The position numbers and the translations under genes were made by a program. 64,000 nucleotides of DNA, from NCBI RefSeq assembly GCF_036370855.1, contig NC_088102.1, forward strand, positions 38,787,835 to 38,851,834, in the 5' to 3' direction. Below, one piece after another: positions 35,891-64,000 of this stretch. Position 1 is the stretch's first letter. Every line of letters starts with the position of its first letter. Under the pieces are notes generated by a model. The model made no database searches. It saw only the letters and a program-made list of their open reading frames with translations, and had not been told where the DNA came from. This DNA comes from Dromaius novaehollandiae. Lineage: Eukaryota > Chordata > Aves > Casuariiformes > Dromaiidae.

Positions 35891-38077
35891 ACAATATCAG
35901 CTTAGATGTCGTCACTGTGCCACCTCAACTAGAGATGCCAGCAACCCAGAAGGAATCCAAGACCTAGGGTTAGGTCCCAACTCTCCCTGCACAGGAAATA
36001 GGGGAAGGTAGGCACCTAGTGACCGAAAATACCTGCATGCTGAGTGAGGAGCTGCTCTGGAACAGTAGTGAGACATCTAGGCCTTAAGTTCTGCCCCTGC
36101 TAAGCACATATGCACCCGTCTGTAGCTGTGGAACCAAAGCCTTGTTTCACTTGGGATTCACAGCTCAGAATTGTCTCAAAGAGAAGGGCCCCACCTGTTT
36201 CTATCAGGAACTGACTAGGACTCATTCTTTTCTTTAGCTGCAAAAAGATATTTTGAGATGTCAGGAGGGATAAAGTGTTGATCTTGGGTTACTGTCCTTT
36301 TAAGAAGATGTTTTGGGCAACCAGGCTCTTGTGGAGCAAATGGGTGCCAGACTCACCTGGTGACTGGAAAGAAAGCAGCCATTCTTGCTGCTTTGTACTT
36401 CTCTTTTCACGTGGGTGAATTTTGCGCACATTGGGTGACTTATGGTCTTTGCCAGACAAATGCTTGGGCCCTACTGGGGACTGTCAGAGGGAAACTACAT
36501 GTCTCTTTGCTTATACTGGACCACTCCAGGCCTGTCCAGAAGCAGACGTGGGCATGCAGAGAAGGCTTAGGTATCACAAGGAAGGCCTCATGAGTAATAC
36601 CTCCAGGTCTGGGCAGCAGCTGAACAGAAACAGTTTGGATTGCAATTTTAAATGTAGGCTCCTCCATTCTACCTTATCCTGAGGTCCAGTGCTTTTTCTT
36701 CCATATGCCTTCTTCACCTGAACGATGGAAATAATCCCAGTTCTGTTTCCCACAGCAGTAGTGAGAGGTTATGTTTTTTTCGGATAGTATGAGGATAGGG
36801 GTCTCTGAGGTGTTGTGATAGCTAGATTTCCCCCTGGATACTTTGCTCCAATGGAAACTAGTATGATGGTCACTAGGATGTGAACTACTGACAATTAGCA
36901 GAAAGGTGTAAACAGACTTGCTGAAAAGGAGAAAGACAGTGATGACATGTAGTGCAGTTTTTGCCAGTGTACTTTCATGCATTCATGTCCCAGAAATCGA
37001 AGTATATGTGTGGGAACAAAATTAAGGAACTATTTCCTGACTGCGGTGTACTGTCCAAAGAAAGGGGAGGAATCTATTTTGACTGGAGAGATGTGTAGTC
37101 TATAATGGCTGTAAGTTCTCAGGATATAGAAAAGATTAATTTTCTGCCTGCATTTTCAGTGGTTTTCAATTGGTAAGATTCAAGTCTACCTAAATAGCCT
37201 TATAAAACTTCCTCCTCCTTGCAAGTGCTAATCATCCAACTTTATGCCCTGTTATGGCTGACTTTTTAGTAACTACATCATTGAACAAGCTTTCTTAATG
37301 CATGCTGGGGAATATTCGGATTACCTATTTGTCTTGGGATATGTCCTCTACTTCATTAAACTAGGTTTATTATGCTAAGACTTTCTCAGCAGTCTAGAGC
37401 TAATGCAATGGATTTTGAAGGTTTACACAGTAGCAGCTCTTTTGGTGGACAAGAATCACCTAGGCAGTTCGATTAATTCAGCAGGTTTGAGCTTTCTCAG
37501 TATTTGGCTACCATGGGGTGGGGGGTATCTGTCCTACCCCAGTATCTGCAGTATAAGTAATGTCGTACAACTGATTTTCTTGTTATGGTCTGAAAATCAT
37601 ACCTGCATTCTGTTTTCCTAAGAAAGTCTTTTGAGTTCAAGCTGTTCCTTTTCCCAGTCATTACAAATAGTCATCCTCTCTATTCCTCGCCCTGTTATTT
37701 CACTGATAAAACCAATCAGTCTGATTCAGCTGGATAGGGCCTCTGCTGATGCATGAATACTTCTTTGAAGCTAAGTTCATTCAAGGTAGCAGTCCAGTTT
37801 CCTTTCATTGTTTTCTGAGACTCCTGGCTCTGCTCCTCTTCTCCAAACCCAGATGCTGGCAGCACTGAAGACATGCAACAGTCACAAGATACATTTGAGA
37901 GGCTTTTGGAAATGTGGTTGACATTCTGGCAGGCACCACAGATCCCTTTTGTCCGAGTACTGTCCGTCTTTTGTCCCTGCACTGTGAGGCAGCCATGCAG
38001 GGGCAGGTACAATGATCTCAGGAGCCAAGATGTCAGCACCATTGAAATGAAAATGGGGAGGATTTCTGGGGAGTTAC

Positions 38078-38112
38078 TTCAATTTTCCCATCTGAAAATA
38101 GGGAGCATGGCA
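38078..38112 (+). repeat. MIR-like SINE core fragment
   Basis: The piece cttcaattttcccatctg then aaaatagggagcatgg resembles the MIR core ctcagttttcccatctgtaaaatggggataatg. It is short and diverged. Confidence 0.4.
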
Positions 38113-40310
38113 GACTAAGAAAACAACCGGTTCATTCCTGAATGGGAAATGTGGTGAACTTGAAACACATTGTCTGCTTTTTCTGTTCTTGGCAGGGGAA
38201 GGTGCAGTCACTGAAATGCAAACAGCTGCTTCCAGCAATGAATTTAATCAGGGCTGATGTCAAGACTTGGCTAATGAACAGCACATTAGCTGCAAAACCA
38301 CGATCCTAACACAAAAAGCTGTTTTCAAATTTGAGCATACTAAGTGCCAGAAACTCTTAGGCCACGTGACTGCAAAATATGTCTTGTGCTGCATATGAAG
38401 ATGTGTAATGTGTTGTGGGATCATACTGGTCCTCCTCAGAGGGGGGCTGTATCTGCAGCCCCGGGGGGCAGTGTTGGTGTCAAAGACCAGCCACCTAAGC
38501 AGAATAAATACTGTAGAAGTGCATAAAATTTTAGGTAAGCCTATTGTGAATACGTAACTTTTTTCAACTACTCAGAAACACAGTGAGACCTTTCTGATGC
38601 TGTTAACATCTTAACTTCACCAAAGGTGCAGTGCTGTGATGCTGTTAGAGCAATGTTAGGAATGTTGTTGCCCACGCTACTACCAGTTTGTGGTGTGAGC
38701 AGAGAAGAGTCACCTGCTTTCTTTCTACCTCAAAACCAAGAATATTTATACCCAACTGGAGTTTTGTGAACAGAGTGCAACGCTACCACAGCTCAGTAAT
38801 AGGCTTCAGTAAAGGACTTCTGAGATCTCCAGAGTACGCATGGACTTGCAGAGTGCTGTCAGCAGGATTATTGCAAATACATCTTTGACTCCATCCTCAG
38901 TGCAGTGAGGCATGTGTGGAGCTGTGATGACCCACAGTGCACTTATGCCCTTCCTCTGCTCTTCCTCCAGCCCTATTTCAAAATAGTATGAGTCTTTCCT
39001 CCAGACAGTGGTCATTTAATACCCCAACTGGAGGTTGTTCCCCCAAACCCTTGGTATTTTGTTTAAATTTAAAAAATCTACATACCACTACATCTTCACA
39101 TGTATAACCCACTCCTCAGAGAACCTCAGTTTGTTTGAAAGTGCAAACATGTCCTTGTCCTGCTGCACAAAACCAAGGACAGGGCAGCTTTTGGGGAAGA
39201 GGAAAAGGGGTTATCAAAGCAAGGGTAATGGGTGCTCTGAGGTAAAAGTCAGTTCAGATCATCTGCTTATGCATGTAGCCCTCCCCTCTGCTATTTTATT
39301 TTTAAAACAGGCTGTGTTATGTATGCTAGAATATGGTAATGGGATCAGCTCTCCATATCTTGAAGAGGACAGTCCCATTTGTAGCAGCATATAGTAGTGA
39401 CTTGGCTGAAAATGGGCCCATAGAAGAGCTTGTCACGTAGATACAAGTCCTAGATCACTCATTTCATATGGGCCTCTCCAGGGTTCTCAGCATTATGGAT
39501 TACAAGAAAGCCTTGGACCTGAGGAAACTTAGCTTCAACTCAATTCCAGCAATGATTAACTGTAACATTTCAGGTAAGTTATGTCTCTGCTTTAGCTTTT
39601 GAGGACCAACTATGTCTGAGTGCAGCTGGCCTTGCATATATGTGAAGCTAAATGGTGTTCACTTGCATATGCTTTGGTAACACATTACCCAGCGCTGTAA
39701 GGAGAGAGGAGGGCTCTGTGCCTACTGGAAGAAGTCTGGTAGTCAACATTAGCATCCCCTCTCCCAAATACAGTGTGCAGATATTGTCAGGTTAGGACAC
39801 ACAACACACTGCTGTGATTGTTATTGCTTGTCCTTCTCAAGAACAGGGATAAACCAGAAGGCTGCACTGAACACAAGTAAAACTCCTTCCTCAGGACTTA
39901 GTTTTGCCCTAGAAAATGCAGGGCAATTCTACTAAAAGCTGCAGAAGTTCCTTTGCAGTGAGTCTGCAAATAAATTCTGTGCTCCTGCAGTTTACGTACT
40001 TCAAAATAAAAACTGCCCTCCAAACTGGAGACAACTTCCAAATTCCATACTTCTGAAAAAAGTTACGGGAAGGCAAGAAATGTATCTGTAACGTGAGATG
40101 GCTGGGAAGGGATTAGCTGCATCCCTTTTTGTGTGTGTGTTTAATTTATGATATACTTAAAGGCCCCAAAAGAGTTCTTCTGAAGGCTACTTTCTTTTGC
40201 ATGCCCAGTGTAAAGATGATCTGGAATGCGCTGGAAGAATTTATAATGTCAGAAAACACAGTATCAAAAGCAGCAAGATATTTAATGTTGAGCACTGAAC
40301 AGTGGAGGGA

Positions 40311-40316
40311 TTTATT
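40311..40316 (-). terminator. ACTN1: Candidate ACTN1 poly(A) signal
   Basis: AATAAA on the minus strand about 1.06 kb after the ACTN1 stop codon is the first canonical hexamer downstream that I saw. ATTAAA variants at 40782-40787 and 40281-40286 are alternatives. Confidence 0.4.
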
Positions 40317-41375
40317 AAGTGGATCAAAATGTGGTGGTTGTCTGTTTGCATAAATCTAGTAACTCTGTGCTGGATTTTTAATAACAATATTGTTCCTAGA
40401 GATGAGTGTGTGAATGATGGTTAAAAATGATACAGGGCATTAACTTGAAGTGGTCAGAAAGCTATGAAAATTCCAGCACCATTCAACAAGGAAAAGCTAA
40501 AGGGGGAGGGAAGTTCCCATTTGAAGTGTAATTTGAGTACAAAAATAAGTACAGTGATTTTGAATTCTCTTGTTGTGTTTGTGGTTTTGACTAAATGGTA
40601 TTAAACAATTTCACTATACAAATGAATAAAGTCTAGATTTGTTATCACAAGTAATTTTTAATATGGTTTGTGACAAGCAATATCAAAGTTATCAACTCTC
40701 AAGCTTCATGTTCTGAAACCAGACAACTCTCAGCAACAAAAAAAGTTGTGCACTGATAAACATAGGAGGCATATTGTATTTTTTAATTAAATATGAAAAC
40801 ATGAGCTGTGTACATTATTTTTTCCCTAGAAAACACAGCAATTTCAAAAGTTTATCATAAAATATTTTCATGAAATGAGTGAACCAGCAAACACATGCAC
40901 TTGTGTGCCTTCCCCCCTCCCAAGATAAACGTGATAAAGAGACATACGCAAATGTAAAAGTTAACAGAACAAGTGGCTTTTTGTTTTTGTTTGGTTCTTT
41001 TTGGAAAGGATGGAATGTAACATTGTGCTCGACTTTCTATGTCACAACAAAAAATATTTGGTGCAATATTTTAACATTTTCTTTTTAAGTTTCAATCTGG
41101 TGGAGAAAAATACCTTTTTTCTATAATAAAATATGTCTGTTCTTTTTAAAATGTAACTTTTTTGCAGAAAATAATTTTGTAAACTGTAATTTCAAGGGCA
41201 AGGTAGGCGGTGTCATGTCAATGTCCCCCCCCTCCCACTTAAAAAGGTGATCTGTTATCTGAAGCAAAACAGGGAAACACAAAAAAAGAGCGGAGCAGAG
41301 GCTGCTTTGCAAAGAGAAAGAAGGGTGTGTTGGATGGGGGAGAGGGGAGGGAGCGTGTGGTGGGATAGAAAAAAG
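40317..41375 (-). other. ACTN1: Probable ACTN1 3'UTR
   Basis: AT-rich noncoding DNA follows the stop codon at 41376-41378 on the minus strand. The length, about 1 kb, is plausible for this gene. The end is inferred from poly(A) hexamers only. Confidence 0.5.
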
Positions 41376-58941
<17,566 letters not shown>

Positions 58942-61838
58942 CTAAACTTGGCTCTAGCAGTCTGTCTCTGCTCCAGCATGCCTGCCCTGACCTGTCTGCT
59001 TTCTATCTGACCTTCTGTAACAACTTACTTTTCCCTTCTCAGGTGAATACCTTCCTTCAGAGACCATGAGCTTTACTCATCCCAGCCCTAGCTGTTGTGA
59101 GACAACCACATTTCTTTGCCTTTTCTGAAGCTGTTCCTACGAGAGGGCCCTGTTATTTGCTTCTTACCAGAAGGACCCCAGCTGCGTCTTACAAAGGCAG
59201 GGAGTTTCTGCCATTGCTTCCACCCCATTCACCACTGTAAAGAGCTAAAATGCCAGTAACTGAGCAGTGTTAAACTGATGAGACTTTCTACATGCTTTCA
59301 GCCCTAGGAAAGCACTTCCTAAAGACAGTTAATCTATACGCTGGACTTTGGCTAATTTCTAATTTAATTTTGAAGATAAAATGGTAGATGCTTTTCTAAA
59401 CCTCAAAATCTGCCCAGCAGATCTGTCTTCCAGCATTCCCTATATTTCCAACACCCACCATGGGGTCACCTCCTCTAACACCTTGCTGCATGATATCTAC
59501 CACGTACTCAGCTTTTCATGGCCCAGTTGAGAATAAGATTTTCTTTTTGCTTTCTGGGTAAACTTTCTGCTTTTTCTTCCAAATAAAATCTCACAAGGAA
59601 GGGCCTGTTGTTATTACTATTCAGGATTTTTTCCTTTTTTCCCATTGTGCAATGAAAACCTGGCTGTTTGCAGGGAGCTGGATGTCTTAAAATATGAATT
59701 TGGAACAGAGCAAGGTTTAGAAAAATCCCAGCTACGAACTCAGAAACAGTCTGCCCCAGAGTGCCATGAAGGAGTTTGACATGGGGAACATACAGCAGGC
59801 TAATCCCTGCACAGCATGTATCTGTGGATCTGCCCAGCTCCCATTATCATAATCACCATGGTAGGTCCCATGCAACAAGGCCTTGGCGGATGTGGCCCTG
59901 TGATGGGTGCCAGGGGATCATCCAGCACCCTCTCACCACATTACAGTTATTGCCCTGGTGCCTGGGGAAGGTACTAGAGATAGCCATAGGTCTGCCATGG
60001 AGTTGTTCTCCTCTTTACTCACTCACTCACAGAGGCTAAGTGGAGAAGCAGCAGAGAGGGCACATGCCAGCACTGCAACAGTCCAGTTGCAAATGCTGTC
60101 TGCCTTACAACTGTATGTGGGACTAACACTAAAAGAAGTTTTGCATGTGATTTTAGAGCTGTGTGGAACTTCCTTTTTAATAAGCTTATAGCTGGCAAGT
60201 TCCAACCTATTTTAAGAGGCCTTTTATTCTCTGTTTCTTCAATCTCCAAGGCCATTTGAGAAAAGTCCTCTAGATTTTGCAGCTGATCTGAGGCAGCAAC
60301 AATAGCAATAAAGTCATAGGCTCCACAGTGATGTATGGACTGTTAAGGTCCCAGGAGAAGCGGTGATCTTAGTCATTTGTAAGAAACTCTAAAAATGTAT
60401 ATTCAGTCATCTGTCCCTTTGCTAAAATGGGGCAGCTAGTAGATACACAGATATTAACTAATTAAAAACACATCAGAGGGCTCTGCAGAGGAGAAAGTGC
60501 CATTTCAAAAAATAAAAAAAAACAGTAAAAAGTGCAAAGGATGGTTATATTTAAGAAAGCTTGTACTCTGATCTGTTTTTAACAAAAGTTTGTACTTTAA
60601 ACAGACTGTTTTTTGACATCCATAGAAAACTTTGCAGACATGGGACCAAATACTATGTCAAAACAACATTCCAGAGCCCTATCATGATGTGTCTAGTGGC
60701 TACAGGGAACTGGTAGTACCAGACATGTATCTCAGACTTTACAGGACAGGTGATCCCTGCACATGCTTAACTCTCTCTGCTTCTTACTCCCCAGGAGCTC
60801 ACTGCAGCAGTTGAGACCCCACTTCACAAGGGTATATTTATATGTATCTAATGATAGATTTCCTCCAGCTACCCAGGTTTTCCTATGTGTGTGTATGTTT
60901 TTAACATCTGTCCAAACACAAAAGCCTCCAGAATGGCAGCAATTACGACTATTTGTATTATCTTAATGATCTAAGTGTAGAAGACAATCTTCTTTCTCTC
61001 CTACACCACTACTTGCTCCTCTATTGCTCTTGCCTACTTCAGACTGCTCTATGTAACTGTGTGCTGCAAAAGAAGCAGAAATGGAACTGGAGTCACTATT
61101 GTCACGAGCAACATGTTATACTGACTTGCTCAGAGCAAGGTAGGACAAAAGCACCCCATGGCCTTTGGGTGACCTCCATGAATACCTCCCATACTGCTGC
61201 TAATGAGCAGAGCTGTGGTGATGGCAACCTCGGTGAAACACTTTCAGGCAAAAGAAGAGTTGCACACTAAGACACTTAACACGAGGCCAAGGCAGCTCTC
61301 CATACACCTTCATCAGCAGACTAGGAAAAACCATTTTGGCTTTCCCCACCGCTGAAGGCAGTGATGCATTTACAATGCTCAAGCTGGCTCCAGACAAGCC
61401 AGGATGCTCACAAGGCGCAGAGCAGCACTGAGATGATGTACCATCTTGGGGCCTGGAAGCTGCATACCTCTACTCTCAGAGCACTGGGATGAGCTGATTA
61501 GCTTCAGTGCAGCATGGCACTGACACATTATACCACTTGCAGTCAGAGACAGCATGGGGAGGGTGAGCCCCTTCTGCTTTCAGGCTTTCTGCTTGACACA
61601 GCACTGCTGCATGGTAGGCATGTGCCATTTGGTGGTCTCAGAATGGAAGTGTGAATAGCCAAACTAGCAGTGATTTCTCTGCCTTTTGCCTTTTCTGTAC
61701 TTCTCAACCTTGACTTGGTCTGCTTAGGGTGGAAAGGGAATTGTATCTGTAGCTCATGGATCCAGGTCTCTTTGCTGAGGAGGATGATAAAGGAAGGTAT
61801 TCCCATAGTGCGCTGTGTAGTGTGGGTGCCTGCCTGTT

Positions 61839-61853
61839 GCTGCCCTCTGGCCT
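61839..61853 (-). promoter_or_regulatory. CTCF-like motif
   Basis: The plus strand reads GCTGCCCTCTGGCCT. Its reverse complement holds the AGAGGGCAGC half of the CTCF core, with mismatches at the other end (12 of 15 positions). It is intronic in ACTN1. Confidence 0.3.
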
Positions 61854-62056
61854 CAGAGCACCAGCCCAGAACACTGTACACCAAACATCTTTTAATAAAA
61901 TGGTAAAATGTTAGTTAGAAATTTTCATCCCGAAATCAAGTTTTCAAAATATTAAGCCAACCAGTAGTAAACAACCATGCATTTAGTGTGAAAGTCAGAA
62001 GCAGTTAGAAAACAAGCAAACCAACCAAAGCAAGTATACCTACAAATATACACATA

Positions 62057-62090
62057 CATATATATATATATAAAAATATATATATAAAAT
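62057..62090. repeat. TA-rich microsatellite
   Basis: Alternating TA runs are interrupted by a short A stretch. This is a simple repeat with no further feature. Confidence 0.9.
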
Positions 62091-64000
62091 GGCATAAAGG
62101 AAAAGCAGCCATCCACACACACATCATGTCAGACTGGGGCCCCTGTACCTTCAAAGGCTCAGTATAAGACAGTGAAAGAAGCAGAAAGCGGCTCATGGCA
62201 CTTCCCCTTCAGGGCTGGTGGCAGTAATGAAAAATCTGAATGAAAAATGGAGTGATATCATAGTAAGTTACCTCACCATGCACAAGGCGGCACCGCCACA
62301 AGAAATTCAGGGCTGGGGCTGGCGCTTGCCCTCAGTAATCACTGCATTTGCCATGGGGTTTGAACCTGTGCCACTGAACAGCCGGCTAATGTACAGCAGG
62401 GGCTGGGCAGCTCCACAAAGGAGCTGTGCTCCTCCTGCCACATCACAGGTGAGTTGCAGGCCCATCAGGCCTGTTGACAATCTAATAAATGATTAAATCT
62501 TTAATCCTTCCTATAAGCCAGTTAGAGTATATGAGATTGCAGCTTTAATAACTAAGAAGCTCAGTATCTAGGTCTTGCTCCAGTTACTTGGTTCAGGTTC
62601 TGAAGCAGTAAACAATTGCTTTCAGTTCTCCCAGCAGTTCTAGCATCCACCTAAACTGCTGATGAGGGCATGGGACCTGCTAAGCAGGTTTGCAAAGGGT
62701 GGAATGGGCCCAGAGAGAAGAGGAGCGGACTGGCAAGGGCAAGGCTGCTCCTCCAGCATGGCCAGAACCCTGCTCACATTTGCAGTTTGCCATTTCCTTA
62801 ATCTGGAGATCTTCAGGTTAAACAGACAGCATGGCGCAGTCCCTAAGGAGCACCTGGCAAACAGCAGGCCTTATCACTGGGCTGGCATGAGTTCTGAGAC
62901 TGCAGTCTTCCTAGACAAGTATCAGCTGGCTGAAGCTTGCAGCCTGGTCTTAAGGGTTTTGAACTATTTCCAAAGCAGTACCCTACTGGAGAAGTCATGA
63001 TGATACAAATTATTCCAAATGGAGAAATCTACTGCACTGCTGTGGGGCATATTCTAAGTTCCCTGGAAACCAGACAGCATCATCTAATTTATATGAAACA
63101 GGACTGGGAACAAAATGCAGCATTCCACCTCGAGCTACAGAGCTGCTCCCTGGAATCTACTGCCTGTATTCACCCTCTGAAAGCCAACATCAGCATGGTA
63201 TCTACACCAATGCTGCTACCGTCAGCATTGCTTTGTACAAGAGATGAAGTCTTTTCAGAGTTAAGTTGGCCCTCAAGCTGGGCCACGTGTGGGCTGTCTC
63301 TCAAACAGAAAATGCCTGGTGAGAGAAAGAAGTTGTGGCTAGGGAAAACAGGGAGATTTTGTGCCCTGTTCATAACATGAAGAATGCAGTCTTGAACTTT
63401 AGACTTTATTGCTCCAAAGTCCACTCCCTGAAATCAGCAACGATCTTGTGGAAGGGCTGTAGCCCAGCCAGGCTGGGACCTGGGAGGAGGGGATGGATTT
63501 TTTTTCATCTATTCAAAGAATTGCAAGGGAATTGCCATTTCGGAGGAACTTCACCCAGTGGAACTGTGAGTGACTATTTGGTTTCTCTGAGGACAAATGT
63601 CCTGATGCCAAAGAGACTTTGGAATAAAGAGGAAGCAGAGAAAGTAGGGCTGAAGTTATGGAAATCAGCAAAGTAAGGAAAGGGGAGAGAAAATATAGGT
63701 GGTTTGTGAAAGGAAGGAGAATGACTGGGGACAAGCAAGGAAAGCAGAAGTGGGTGAGTATGGGAAAGCTTAAGGCCTAGCAGGAATGGACTTCATGGCT
63801 GGAGCACAGAAGTGCCAGAAAAGATGCTGACGGCTACCCCTGTGTAACCAGCTCACAGATGATTCAGCCTAGGAAGAGACCACTGACCTAGCAGTGTAAA
63901 AGGGGGGAAGGCAGCTCTAGGGGGATGGTCTGCAAGTTTCCATTTTAATCAGGCTTTCATTTGGACAAGGCTGATTTGATTAGGGTACTTCTGAAGATGC

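Larger units (their letters stand above)
33900..40310. other. Intergenic region between SR gene and ACTN1
   Basis: No exon chain or known protein is seen on either strand. Two MIR-like fragments occur near 35.8 and 38.1 kb. Downstream poly(A) regulatory sequence of ACTN1 may lie at the right end. Nothing else is recognised. Confidence 0.6.

Overview
This is a vertebrate nuclear genome window. It is most likely from a bird, or less likely another archosaur or reptile. The reasons are split genes with GT-AG introns, very low repeat density, a degraded CR1 LINE, a few MIR-type SINE fragments and CpG-island promoters. The species cannot be named from the sequence. Two multi-exon protein genes are clear, and both run on the minus strand.

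Layout: (1) 1 to about 16.2 kb has no convincing protein gene. It holds two small CpG-rich patches (about 5.8 kb and 7.44-7.83 kb), CTCF-like motifs, MIR fragments and an inverted-repeat hairpin near 15.0 kb. (2) About 16.2-33.4 kb is a complete SR-protein splicing-factor gene of the SRSF4/5/6 family. It is closest to SRSF5 and is probably the SRSF5a paralogue. It has a 5'UTR exon in a 1-kb CpG island and seven coding exons giving 273 aa. (3) About 33.9-40.3 kb is intergenic and holds MIR fragments. (4) About 40.3-64.0 kb is the 3' two-thirds of ACTN1 (alpha-actinin-1). Thirteen exons of the main reading frame plus one alternative exon encode the last 638 residues: neck, four spectrin repeats and the calmodulin-like EF-hand domain, ending GESDL. 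The actin-binding domain lies beyond the right edge.

The strongest regulatory signals concern RNA splicing. ACTN1 carries both mutually exclusive EF-hand exons: the 27-codon calcium-sensitive non-muscle exon and the 22-codon smooth-muscle exon. The smooth-muscle exon is preceded by about 340 nt of transcript with no AG dinucleotide, the signature of a distant branch point. The SR gene has, inside its 3.8-kb intron, a candidate 446-nt poison exon with a strong acceptor, a GTAAGT donor and an in-frame stop after eight codons. That arrangement would fit autoregulation by unproductive splicing.

All protein calls rest on reading the translated exons and on family knowledge; no database search was run. 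Exon boundaries were set by AG/GT sites and by codon phase, which closes exactly across both genes.
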